Positions 7,003 through 14,312 of a stretch of 18,849 nt of DNA are shown piece by piece. Under the pieces are notes generated by a model. The model made no database searches and had not been told where the DNA came from. It saw nothing but the letters and a program-made list of their open reading frames with translations. Position numbers and translations under genes: made by a program. Each line of letters begins with the position of its first letter. The first letter of the stretch is position 1. Location of the stretch: the NCBI GenBank assembly GCA_934489945.1, contig CAKSSY010000035.1:1-18849 (forward strand), written 5' to 3'. The DNA comes from an uncultured Eubacteriales bacterium. Its GTDB lineage: Bacteria > Bacillota > Clostridia > Oscillospirales > CAG-272.

Positions 7003-7077
7003 TGGTGACCCGTGCGGGAATCGAACCCACGTTTTCGCCGTGAGAGGGCGATGTCTTAGCCGCTTGACCAACGGGCC
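7003..7077 (-). tRNA. tRNA-Glu, anticodon CUC, with encoded CCA
   Basis: The minus strand folds into a full cloverleaf. The acceptor stem GGCCCGT pairs with ACGGGTC, with A73 followed by an encoded CCA (7003-7005). The D arm contains GGTCAAGCGG. The anticodon stem CGCC/GGCG encloses the loop CTCTCAC, giving anticodon CUC for GAG codons. The T arm carries GGTTCGATTCC. The total is 72 nt plus CCA. The 5' GGCCCGTTGGTCAAGCGG matches the general shape of bacterial tRNA-Glu. It is a single-gene unit with its own promoter and terminator. Confidence 0.97.
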
Positions 7078-7089
7078 GACAGCTTTTTT

Positions 7090-7118
7090 ATTATAGCATT
7101 TTTTCGGCATATTGTCAA
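7090..7118 (-). promoter_or_regulatory. consensus promoter of tRNA-Glu
   Basis: On the minus strand a perfect TTGACA (7113-7118), 17-bp spacer and perfect TATAAT (7090-7095). Transcription would start about 6 nt before the mature tRNA 5' end. Confidence 0.92.
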
Positions 7119-7146
7119 GAGTTTTTTCAAAAATAATTTGTTTTTT

Positions 7147-7192
7147 TGCGTTTCTTTCCCGCCTCCGAAATAGGAAACGGAAAAGAAACGCA
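7147..7192 (-). terminator. stem-loop after the EIIC-like gene, possible 3' end
   Basis: TGCGTTTCTTT (7147-7157) pairs with AAAGAAACGCA (7182-7192), with two or three more pairs inside after a bulge. It lies 18 nt after the stop codon of the permease gene, before the tRNA promoter. On the minus strand it is followed by A-rich rather than T-rich sequence, so it is not a canonical terminator and may be an mRNA 3' stabiliser. Confidence 0.4.
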
Positions 7193-7210
7193 TTGAATGA
7201 TCTTTTGCGG

Positions 7211-8296
7211 CTACTGTAACGTAAGATCGTTTTCCCGAATCCAACCGATCTTGCGAAGAATTTCACAGAAAACAAAAGATAAAACAGCAGGAAGAATAAA
7301 GCATATCAAAACCAATCCGATCCAGTCAAACGCGGTCACGGCATCGGGATACTCCCCTCCGAACCAACCGAGAATAATACCGATCGGTCCAAGAAGCCCG
7401 CAGGTGCCCATACCCGAATTGATTGCCGCACTGTACATCCTCATGTGAAAAACGCAAGTTGCAAGAGGACCGGTAATTGCGGAGGTCAAGGTTGCGGGAA
7501 TCCATATCCGCGGATTTTTTACAATATTCGGCATCTGCAACATACTGGTACCAAGCCCCTGAGAGACCAAACCGCCGATGCGATTTTCGCGGAAGCTCAT
7601 CACAGCAAAACCAACCATCTGAGCACAACATCCCGCTACAGCAGCACCTCCTGCAAGCGCAAGCCCCTCATAGTCACGGGCAATAACCTCACCCGCCTCA
7701 TTCAATGCTACCATACCCGTCAAGGATATTGCGGCACAGATTGCCGCCGAACTGATCGGCAAAGTAAGTGCCACACCGACGGCAACAGACACCAGGATTC
7801 CCATGATAAACGGCTGACAGGTTGTTGCCCAACCGATAAAGTTGCTGACATAGCCGACAAGCCCGCCGATAAACGGTGCCGTCCATACACTCAGTAAACC
7901 GCCGACAAGAAGCACGACCGACGGAGTCACCAGAATATCCACCTTGGTCTTTTTGGAAACCAACATGCCAACCTCGGAAGAAACAATCGCAATCACGAGA
8001 ACGGCAAGCGGTCCTCCGGCACCGCCGAGACTGTTGGCAAGCCAACCGACTGCCGCACAGGTGTAAATCACGAGCGGATGTGCTCCGAGAGACCATGCGA
8101 TAGCAACCGCCATGGCGGGTCCGGCAATTGCCTGTGCCCCTACACCGATTTTGGAAAGAATCGAAAGCCCCGGAATCATACCGAGAGTCTTGAAAATCGT
8201 GCCAATCAGCAAAGAAGCAAAAAGCCCCTGAGCCATCGCACCCATGGCATCAATAAAATACCGTTTACCCAAGCTCTTGATTTTACTTTTTTCCAT
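7211..8296 (-). CDS. PTS EIIC-like sugar permease (PTS_EIIC_2 type), no partner domains
   Basis: A 361-residue polytopic membrane protein with about ten hydrophobic segments, rich in Gly and Ala. The N-terminus KSKIKSLGKRYFIDAMGAMA followed by GLFASLLIGTIFKTLG is characteristic of the EIIC-like family found alone in many Firmicutes. Known EIIC proteins move sugars while EIIB and EIIA pass phosphate from HPr; no EIIA or EIIB domain is fused here and none is encoded nearby. Its substrate and whether it phosphorylates are therefore unknown. The ATG at 8296 follows GGAGGG by 5 nt. It is monocistronic, with its own promoter upstream, and the only membrane transporter seen complete in the window apart from the DUF368 protein. 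Confidence 0.85.
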   Translation of the reverse strand: MEKSKIKSLGKRYFIDAMGAMAQGLFASLLIGTIFKTLGMIPGLSILSKIGVGAQAIAGPAMAVAIAWSLGAHPLVIYTCAAVGWLANSLGGAGGPLAVLVIAIVSSEVGMLVSKKTKVDILVTPSVVLLVGGLLSVWTAPFIGGLVGYVSNFIGWATTCQPFIMGILVSVAVGVALTLPISSAAICAAISLTGMVALNEAGEVIARDYEGLALAGGAAVAGCCAQMVGFAVMSFRENRIGGLVSQGLGTSMLQMPNIVKNPRIWIPATLTSAITGPLATCVFHMRMYSAAINSGMGTCGLLGPIGIILGWFGGEYPDAVTAFDWIGLVLICFILPAVLSFVFCEILRKIGWIRENDLTLQ

Positions 8297-8327
8297 CTTT
8301 TCCCTCCGTCAAACAAAATATAATGGA

Positions 8328-8356
8328 ATTATATCACAGAAAAGATCTTTCGTCAA
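8328..8356 (-). promoter_or_regulatory. sigma-A-type promoter of the EIIC-like gene
   Basis: On the minus strand TTGACG (8351-8356), 17-bp spacer and TATAAT (8328-8333), about 30 nt before the start codon. Confidence 0.8.
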
Positions 8357-8627
8357 TGCCACTCGACAATTTTTCCGTTTTTGACAGGTCCTGTACACCA
8401 AAATCTTTTTCACTGCTTTTCGTCTTCCGAAATATTCGTTCGGATTTCCCGTAAAAAACGTTTCCGATTGTTGCCGCAAGGATGGCATTTTCGACATCAT
8501 AACCCGGGACGTATCAACATCCGGAAAAATGTGCGATTCGTAAGGACTCAAAAAACAGATTTGCCCGCAACAGACAGGCTCCTCGCTGCATAGAATAAAT
8601 CGAATACGGCTTGAAGGAGGAAAACTC
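8357..8627. other. gene-free upstream region of sigK
   Basis: No credible gene or sigma-A promoter is visible here on the plus strand. CATAGAAT at 8589-8596 resembles a sigma-E -10 element, which would fit sigK control in Bacillus, but no matching -35 is found 13-15 bp upstream. The sigK ribosome binding site AAGGAGG ends the region. Confidence 0.4.
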
Positions 8628-9308
8628 ATGTTCTGGCAAATTTTCTCTCTGATTTCCCGCTTTACGCACCTGATTCTCGGAATCGGAACACCGCAAAATT
8701 TTCCCCCCCCGCTCTCGGCGGAAGAGGAAAAAGAGTGCATCAGAAAAACATCACTGGGAGACGAAAAGGCGCGGCAAAAACTGATTTTGCACAATCTCAG
8801 ACTGGTTTCGCACATTGTGAGAAAGTATTATTCCTCGGGTCGATCTCAGGAGGATCTCGTGTCAATTGGTACAATCGGTCTTGTAAAAGCGGTCGACAGC
8901 TTTTCGGCAGAAAACGGTGCCCGCTTTGCCACCTATGCGGCAAAATGTATTCAGAACGAAATTCTCATGCACTTCCGTTCGCAAAAAAAGCTGGCAGTGG
9001 AAGTGTCGCTCGGAGAAACCATTGATGTAGACAGAGACGGTAATCCGTTAACCTACAGTGATGTTATCAGCTCAGATGAAAATGTCAGTGAAGAGGTCGG
9101 ACGTGACATTCAAACAGGACGCGCTTTGGAACTGGTAGAAAGTATTTTGGATGAGCGCGAAAAACAGATCATCGTTCTGCGCTATGGACTTTACGGAAGA
9201 AAATGCCTGACACAACGGGAAATTTCAAATCGTCTCGGCATCTCGCGTTCCTATGTCAGCCGCATTGAAAAAGGCGCGCTTGCCAAATTGGAAAAAGCAA
9301 TGCGATAG
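8628..9308 (+). CDS. sigK: RNA polymerase sporulation sigma factor SigK (with pro-sequence)
   Basis: A 226-residue late mother-cell sigma factor. It begins with a hydrophobic pro-sequence (about residues 1-20, FWQIFSLISRFTHLILGIG), which in Bacillus holds pro-sigma-K at the membrane until SpoIVFB cleaves it. Region 2 contains HNLRLVSHIVRKYY (55-68), DLVSIGTIGLVKAVDSFS (76-93) and FATYAAKCIQNEILMHFR (100-117), all hallmarks of SigK/SigE. Region 4 ends with DEREKQIIVLRYGL and the helix-turn-helix RLGISRSYVSRIEKGALAKL. AAGGAGG lies 7 nt before the ATG. The gene is continuous: the skin element that splits it in some spore-formers is absent. It lacks the Lys-rich tail of the Bacillus protein. A run of eight C at 8703-8710 encodes Pro26-28 at the pro/mature junction. 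No anti-sigma or SpoIVF gene is nearby. Confidence 0.93.
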   Translation: MFWQIFSLISRFTHLILGIGTPQNFPPPLSAEEEKECIRKTSLGDEKARQKLILHNLRLVSHIVRKYYSSGRSQEDLVSIGTIGLVKAVDSFSAENGARFATYAAKCIQNEILMHFRSQKKLAVEVSLGETIDVDRDGNPLTYSDVISSDENVSEEVGRDIQTGRALELVESILDEREKQIIVLRYGLYGRKCLTQREISNRLGISRSYVSRIEKGALAKLEKAMR

Positions 9309-9328
9309 TATGTCTGCCGATTCTTTGC

Positions 9329-9357
9329 TTGACACCGACAGATAAATGTATTATAAT
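9329..9357 (+). promoter_or_regulatory. consensus sigma-A-type promoter of prmC
   Basis: Perfect TTGACA (9329-9334), 17-bp spacer and perfect TATAAT (9352-9357), starting 20 nt after the sigK stop. The ATG of prmC follows about 20 nt after the expected transcription start. Confidence 0.9.
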
Positions 9358-9384
9358 AATGGAAAATGAAAAAGGAGGGGAAAT

Positions 9385-10212
9385 ATGACATTTCGGGATA
9401 TATGTGATTGCCTGCGAAACGCCGGCATTGAGAATGCCGAAACCGAAGCATCACTCCTTCTCGGACATTACACGTTTGCAAACCACGCCGACATTCTTGC
9501 AAACCCGGAGCGAAATTATGAATCCGAAGCTCTCCTGGACGCACTTGATAAACGTTGTGAACACATTCCGCTTCAATACATATTTGGCAAATGGGACTTT
9601 TACCGTGAGACATATTTTGTAAATGAAAGTTGCCTAATTCCCCGCTCCGATACCGAGCTGTTGGTCGACTATGCCGTAAAAAACCTTCCACACGGAGCTT
9701 ATTTTGCGGATCTTTGTACCGGAAGCGGCTGTATCGCCATTTCAACACTCGCCAACCGCGCGGATTGCACGGCACTCGCTATTGATCTTTTTGAAAATAC
9801 GCTGGCAACAGCAAAAAAAAATGCGGTGCAAAATCATGTGGAAAAGCGTGTGACTTTCCGTCTTGCCAACGTCCTGGAAAAAGATGCTCTAGCAAAAGAT
9901 GAATGTTTTGACGCCATCCTTTCCAACCCGCCCTACATTCGCACAGCAGTTTTGGATACCCTGGAGGATGAACTTTTTTTTGAACCACGCGCCGCACTTG
10001 ACGGCGGAGACGACGGTATGATCTTCTATAGGGCAATCCTTCAAAACACCGAAAACCGACTGAAAACGGGAGGTTTTCTTCTCTTTGAAATCGGATTCGA
10101 CCAAAAAGAGGACATCCGTAAACTCAGCTCCGCCTTCGGATATGAATGTGAAGTTCATAACGATCTCTCGGGCAACCCGAGATTGGCAATTCTGAAAAAA
10201 ATGTTGCCGTAA
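9385..10212 (+). CDS. prmC: peptide chain release factor N5-glutamine methyltransferase
   Basis: PrmC methylates the Gln of the GGQ motif in release factors RF1 and RF2 using S-adenosylmethionine, which is needed for efficient translation termination. The protein has 275 residues, normal length. An N-terminal helical domain (1-75) includes YIFGKWDFY (65-73). The segment LIPRSDTELLV at 84-94 corresponds to the usual PRPETE motif. The AdoMet loop FADLCTGSGC is at 107-116. The catalytic NPPY, which holds the glutamine, is at 181-184, followed by EPRAALDGGDDG (200-211). AGGAGG lies 7-8 nt before the ATG. The usual neighbour prfA is absent. The gene has its own promoter and is downstream of sigK in the same direction. 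Only a short hairpin without T-tract (10213-10228) follows it. Confidence 0.96.
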   Translation: MTFRDICDCLRNAGIENAETEASLLLGHYTFANHADILANPERNYESEALLDALDKRCEHIPLQYIFGKWDFYRETYFVNESCLIPRSDTELLVDYAVKNLPHGAYFADLCTGSGCIAISTLANRADCTALAIDLFENTLATAKKNAVQNHVEKRVTFRLANVLEKDALAKDECFDAILSNPPYIRTAVLDTLEDELFFEPRAALDGGDDGMIFYRAILQNTENRLKTGGFLLFEIGFDQKEDIRKLSSAFGYECEVHNDLSGNPRLAILKKMLP

Positions 10213-10365
10213 AAGCCGAATCCGGCTTCGGAAATGCACCTCCAAAATCAAACGGCTGTTTCAAATATGCAATAAAAGGCAATCAATATGCAATTTTTTT
10301 GGCTTATAAATGTTGTATAATAAAAACAATTCTGGCAGAGTAATGGATGTGAGAGGAGAAATATT

Positions 10366-11436
10366 ATGAAAAAAATCGGATATGCCGTTCTGGGTCTCGG
10401 AATCGGAATGGCGCACGCCGAAGCCGCCGCCGCTTCGGAAAACGCCGATCTGATCGCGGTCTGTGACATCGACGAAAAAAGACTCGCAAAAGCGGCAGCC
10501 CTGTATCCGAACCTTACACGTTACCGCGATTTTGAGGATTTGTTAAAAGACGATCGGATTGACATTATCAGCATCTGCCTGCCGAGTGCCATGCACGCCG
10601 ATTTTGCTGTCCGTGCCATGGAAGCGGGAAAAAATGTCTTGGTTGAAAAACCGCTCGACATTACTTATGAACGTGCAATTCTCATTGAGGAGGCACGTAA
10701 ACGTACCGGTGTGAAGGTCGGATGTGTCTTTCAGAACCGCTATAACCTGAATATGCTTCCGATAAAAAAGGCTGTTGAAACCGGACGCCTGGGAAAATTG
10801 ATACTCGGCACCTTCGCCGTAAAATGGTATCGCGAACAGAAATACTACGACAACGGCGGTTGGCACGGCACATGGAACATGGACGGTGGCGGATCGCTCA
10901 TGAATCAGGCAATCCATACCGTCGACCTCATGCATTGGCTGATGGGAGATGTGGAATCGGTCACTTCTACCATGGGAATTTACAATCATCAGATTGAAAC
11001 CGAAGACCTGACTGCCTCGCTTGTGAAATTCAAAAACGGAGCCACCGCAACCTTTGTCAGCACAACTTGTGCTTATCCCGGTATTTCTACCGAAATCATG
11101 CTTTACGGTACGGACGGAACCATTGAAGCCGATGCCGACATCCTCAAAACATGGAAAATGAAAAATCCCGTGGACGACATGGATGAAGAGGATGAAGAGC
11201 AAATGATGTTGGATCACTATGGCAAAGGCAATCGTGAAGCGGCAAAGGCGGAACCGGACAAGCTCTACGGTCACCGCCATGTAGTGGAAGATATGATCCT
11301 TGCCGTCCGGAATGATCGCGATCCGGAAGTTTTGCCTGCGGTCGGTGCCGACTGTGTCAGACTCATCAATGCAATTTATGAATCCGCCCAAACGGGAAAA
11401 ACTGTTTATCTCGACGAACGAAAGGAAATGATATGA
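10366..11436 (+). CDS. Gfo/Idh/MocA family NAD(P)-dependent oxidoreductase
   Basis: A 356-residue two-domain enzyme. The Rossmann loop GLGIGMAHAEA is at 10-20, EKP at 94-96, and the substrate-domain signature GGGSLMNQAIHTVD at 174-187, with the conserved His184 and Asp187. It would oxidise or reduce a sugar, polyol or inositol-like compound. It belongs to the same superfamily as the 585-1634 protein but the two are clearly divergent in sequence, so they are not a recent duplication. GAGGAG lies 7-8 nt before the ATG. A TATAAT at 10315-10320 could be the -10 element, but no good -35 is present. The last codons overlap the start of the next gene (ATGA), so the two are translated together, which points to successive steps on one substrate. 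Confidence 0.92.
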   Translation: MKKIGYAVLGLGIGMAHAEAAAASENADLIAVCDIDEKRLAKAAALYPNLTRYRDFEDLLKDDRIDIISICLPSAMHADFAVRAMEAGKNVLVEKPLDITYERAILIEEARKRTGVKVGCVFQNRYNLNMLPIKKAVETGRLGKLILGTFAVKWYREQKYYDNGGWHGTWNMDGGGSLMNQAIHTVDLMHWLMGDVESVTSTMGIYNHQIETEDLTASLVKFKNGATATFVSTTCAYPGISTEIMLYGTDGTIEADADILKTWKMKNPVDDMDEEDEEQMMLDHYGKGNREAAKAEPDKLYGHRHVVEDMILAVRNDRDPEVLPAVGADCVRLINAIYESAQTGKTVYLDERKEMI

Positions 11437-12191
11437 AATTCGGAATTTGTACCTCAATCGATAATCTGGAAAAAGCACTGAATGCCGGTGCCGATTATAT
11501 TGAAGTCGGCAACACCGCACTGTGCAAACTCTCCGACGGGGATTTTGAAAAAGCTGCGGCGATTGCCGATAGCTTTCCCGGTAAAATTCTGGCGTGTAAC
11601 GGTCTGTTCCCCGGCGACATCCGCCTGACAGGAGAAAACCAAAGCGATAAGATTGTTCCGTGGTTGGAAAAAAGCGTTTCCCGCCTCGCGCGCGTTGGCG
11701 TAAAGAACATCGTGTTCGGCTCCGGTAGCGCACGTAACTGCCCGGAAGGCTTCCCGATGGAAAAAGCATTTGAACAAATCGTTCAAATCGCCCGTATTAC
11801 CGCCGACCTGTCAAAACCGCATGGTATGACCATCGTGATCGAGCCTCTTCGCGCTGAGGAAACCAACATTATTCACACGGCGGCAGATTCCTGCAACGTT
11901 GCAAAGCAAGGAGCGCGCGACAACATCCGGGGACACGTCGATTTCTACCACTTCATGCAAGGAGGAGAAAAACTCCGTGACCTGATTCCCTGTATTCCGT
12001 TGCTGGGTCACGTCCATATCGCAAGCCCTGTCAAACGTTCCATGCCGACTTTCGATGACTGTGCCGACTACAAGGCATTTCTTTCGGCTTTGCGTAGCGG
12101 TGGCTACGACGGTCTCGTTTCCTTTGAAGGGAAAAAGCCGGATTCGTGGGAACTCATTGCCGAATATTTCTCCTTTATCAAATCACTCTGA
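11433..12191 (+). CDS. sugar phosphate isomerase/epimerase (xylose isomerase-like TIM barrel)
   Basis: A 252-residue protein. The first strand and helix, FGICTSIDNLEKALNAGADY, lead to IEV at residue 23-25. Likely metal and substrate residues of this fold are Glu137 (TIVIEPL), His168 and Asp170 (GHVDFYHF), His193/His195 (GHVHIASP) and Glu232 (VSFEG), in the order expected for a divalent-metal-dependent isomerase or epimerase of the AP_endonuc_2 superfamily. The substrate is unknown. The ATG at 11433 overlaps the TGA of the upstream oxidoreductase by 4 nt. Pairs of Gfo/Idh/MocA and this family are common in inositol, myo-inositol-like or rare-sugar pathways (established knowledge), but the specific pathway is not evident. 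Confidence 0.9.
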   Translation: MKFGICTSIDNLEKALNAGADYIEVGNTALCKLSDGDFEKAAAIADSFPGKILACNGLFPGDIRLTGENQSDKIVPWLEKSVSRLARVGVKNIVFGSGSARNCPEGFPMEKAFEQIVQIARITADLSKPHGMTIVIEPLRAEETNIIHTAADSCNVAKQGARDNIRGHVDFYHFMQGGEKLRDLIPCIPLLGHVHIASPVKRSMPTFDDCADYKAFLSALRSGGYDGLVSFEGKKPDSWELIAEYFSFIKSL

Positions 12192-12248
12192 TAAAAAACA
12201 AGAAGCATACCGGGTCTACTTTCCTACTTTTTTATAGAAGGGTTTAAC

Positions 12249-13094
12249 ATGAAGAATATTTTTATCACTATGCTTAAGGGACTGTGGATCGGCGGTACAC
12301 TGACTGTACCCGGTGTCAGCGGAGGCTCCATGGCAATGATTCTCGGCATTTACGACAGACTGATTGAATCGGTCGGAGCGTTTCTTCATCGAAACGGAGA
12401 TAGAAAAAAGGCTTTTTTCTATCTGCTTGAGACCGGTGGTGCCGGTGCAGTCGGTTTTGTTTTGTTTTCGGGCTTGGTCAGCATGCTGATGGAACGCTTT
12501 CCGCTCCTTGTCTGCTTTTTCTTCGCGGGAGCGATTGCGGGTGGTATTCCCATCATTCTCAAAGCATCGGGGATGCGTCGCCCCAAGCCGATCGATTTTG
12601 TTTTTATCCTGATCGGTGCCGCATTTGTCTATGCGATTTCGTTAGTGCCGGATGGGTTCTTCTCATTTTCGAGCAACATGAGTTTCGGGGGAATTCTTTT
12701 ACAACTGCTTGGCGGGTTCATCGTTGCAATCGGCTTTGTTCTGCCGGGAATCAGTCTTTCACAAATGCTCTATATGCTCGGCATTTACAAAGAACTGATG
12801 GACAATGTGTCAAAACTCCGCTTTCTTCCTCTTATCCCATTTGCAATCGGCGGGATAGCGGGTGTCCTCTTTACCGCGTTTGTTATGGAAAAAGTCATGC
12901 ACCGTTTTCCTCGCGCAACCTATTTGGTGATTTTCGGATTTCTGATCGGTTCGATCCCTCAGATTTTCGGAGGAAAGGCACTCGGCGGTCAGACCCCGTG
13001 GTTCTATGTTCTCTGCGGTGTGATTACACTTCTCGGTTTTGCGGCAATTTGTGCGATGTCCTTGCCGGAATTGTTAAAGAAAAAGGAAGTTTGA
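12249..13094 (+). CDS. popT: DUF368 membrane protein, PopT-type polyprenyl-phosphate transporter
   Basis: A 281-residue polytopic membrane protein with about eight hydrophobic segments. It shows the family's internal repeat: PGVSGGSMAMILGIYDRLIE at 21-40 and PGISLSQMLYMLGIYKELMD at 166-185 align residue by residue, as in transporters with two inverted halves. DUF368 proteins were recently shown to move undecaprenyl phosphate back across the cytoplasmic membrane (PopT; recalled literature), recycling the carrier for peptidoglycan and other envelope polymers. The symbol rests on family membership only. AAGGG lies about 7 nt before the ATG. The gap of 57 nt to the isomerase gene has no terminator or clear promoter, so co-transcription with the sugar genes is possible. 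A strong terminator follows. Confidence 0.88.
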   Translation: MKNIFITMLKGLWIGGTLTVPGVSGGSMAMILGIYDRLIESVGAFLHRNGDRKKAFFYLLETGGAGAVGFVLFSGLVSMLMERFPLLVCFFFAGAIAGGIPIILKASGMRRPKPIDFVFILIGAAFVYAISLVPDGFFSFSSNMSFGGILLQLLGGFIVAIGFVLPGISLSQMLYMLGIYKELMDNVSKLRFLPLIPFAIGGIAGVLFTAFVMEKVMHRFPRATYLVIFGFLIGSIPQIFGGKALGGQTPWFYVLCGVITLLGFAAICAMSLPELLKKKEV

Positions 13095-13099
13095 CATAA

Positions 13100-13133
13100 A
13101 AAACCTTCGGAAAGCAACATTTCCGAAGGTTTT
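13100..13133. terminator. bidirectional rho-independent terminator
   Basis: A perfect 14-bp stem pairs 13100-13113 with 13120-13133 around GCAACA. It is followed by CTTTATTTG on plus and by TTTATG with preceding T's of the stem on minus. It lies between the convergent stop codons at 13094 and 13136. Confidence 0.88.
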
Positions 13134-13135
13134 CT

Positions 13136-14302
13136 TTATTTGCGGATCCGAACGAGAACATTCAGTCCGTTCTTGAGACGATTGACAAAAATATCAATAT
13201 CCTCCTCGGTATTATATTCCGAGAGGCTGACACGGATTGAATTTTCCGCATCAAAAGGAGAAAGTCCGAACGCCAGCAAAGTCGGACTCGGAGCGTGCGA
13301 ATGAGAGGAGCAGGCGGAACCACCCGAAACATAAATTCCGTCTCCCGACAGATAGTGAAGCATGGTTTCACTTTTCAAATGGGGAAGCGTAAAATTGATA
13401 ATATGCGGTGCACATTTTCCAAGCGGAATGTTCAAATTGACATCCAGTGCGGAAAGTTTAAGAATCGCATATTCACGTAGAGATGCCATTTTTTCAATCT
13501 TGGCATCCAGCTCGCGACCGACCTCCATGGCGGCACCGCCGAATCCGGCAATTCCGATCACGTTTTCGGTTCCCGAACGAAACCCGAATTCCTGTCCTCC
13601 GCCCGGCAACCGGGTCACAATCTTTTTTTGCTTCAGAATGTCGCGGCTTATGTAAAGCGCGCCGACACCCTTGGGACCGTGAATTTTGTGAGAACTGATG
13701 CTCACGAGATCGGCACCGAGTGCCATCGGGTTAAAACGAAGTTTTAAGAATCCCTGTACGGCATCACAGTGCGTAACAGCCGAAGGACATCTCTGCCGGA
13801 CAAGCGAAAACGCACGTGCAACATCATACATCGCCCCGGTCTCATTGTTCACCATCATCATGGTGACAAGAAGAACGTTATTGTCAAGCTCTCTTTCCAA
13901 CTGCTCAAAATTCAGAACACCGCCCCTTGTAGAGATACGAGAAACCGTAAAGCCGTCCGCCTCCAGCAACTCCAAAGCCTTTTCCACAGACGGATGTTCC
14001 GAGTCAGTCGTAATAATCTTGGCAGCGGTGCGGCGACGCTTGGCATATGCAACGCCGCAAATAGCAAGATTGTTCGCCTCGGTTCCGCAGGAAGTGAAAA
14101 TCAACTCTCCCGGTTTCATCATTCTCACACCAAGCAGATTTCCGATGATCTCTCTCGCCTCATCCACCAATTTTTGCGCCGCAAGCCCCACAGCGTGCAA
14201 GGAGGACGGATTTCCGTAAGTCCGCATGGCTTGATTCATTTTTTCAACCGCAGTCTCGCAAAGCGGCGTTGTAGCACTGTTATCCAGATATATTTCTTTC
14301 AT
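13136..14302 (-). CDS. cysteine desulfurase (NifS/IscS family)
   Basis: This PLP enzyme takes sulfur from cysteine as a persulfide for Fe-S clusters, thiolated tRNA or other uses. The protein has 388 residues. Key residues are visible: His103 (SEHPSVEKAL), the NNETG loop at 152-156, Asp180 and Gln183 (HCDAVQGF), the PLP lysine Lys206 (SISSHKIHGPKGVG) and GGGQEFGFRSGTEN (234-247). The sulfur-accepting Cys331 sits in SGGSACSSHSHAPSP, with the long loop of group I enzymes. The loop has His where the common form has Gly (CSSGS). The ATG at 14302 follows GAAGGG; an in-frame TTG at 14326 lies inside the upstream gene. It starts 10 nt after the lipoprotein stop codon. No IscU, SufU or ThiI gene is adjacent, so the sulfur acceptor is unknown. 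Confidence 0.94.
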   Translation of the reverse strand: MKEIYLDNSATTPLCETAVEKMNQAMRTYGNPSSLHAVGLAAQKLVDEAREIIGNLLGVRMMKPGELIFTSCGTEANNLAICGVAYAKRRRTAAKIITTDSEHPSVEKALELLEADGFTVSRISTRGGVLNFEQLERELDNNVLLVTMMMVNNETGAMYDVARAFSLVRQRCPSAVTHCDAVQGFLKLRFNPMALGADLVSISSHKIHGPKGVGALYISRDILKQKKIVTRLPGGGQEFGFRSGTENVIGIAGFGGAAMEVGRELDAKIEKMASLREYAILKLSALDVNLNIPLGKCAPHIINFTLPHLKSETMLHYLSGDGIYVSGGSACSSHSHAPSPTLLAFGLSPFDAENSIRVSLSEYNTEEDIDIFVNRLKNGLNVLVRIRK

Positions 14303-14312
14303 ATAACCCTTC

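Noticed and set aside
6809..7096. Plus-strand frame ending in CGNRTHVFAVRGRCLSRL across the tRNA gene
   Set aside because: It is the antisense reading of tRNA-Glu, a well known false ORF; it begins at TTG without a ribosome binding site.
8628..9308. skin-type element or recombination site in sigK
   Set aside because: The reading frame is continuous from pro-sequence to region 4 and no recombinase gene is nearby.
585..11436. The two Gfo/Idh/MocA genes as a recent duplication
   Set aside because: Their Rossmann loops, EKP contexts and C-terminal signatures differ strongly; they share only superfamily motifs.
10543..11769. 408-residue minus-strand open frame
   Set aside because: It lies antisense to the second oxidoreductase and the isomerase, has no ribosome binding site and its translation has no recognisable family features.
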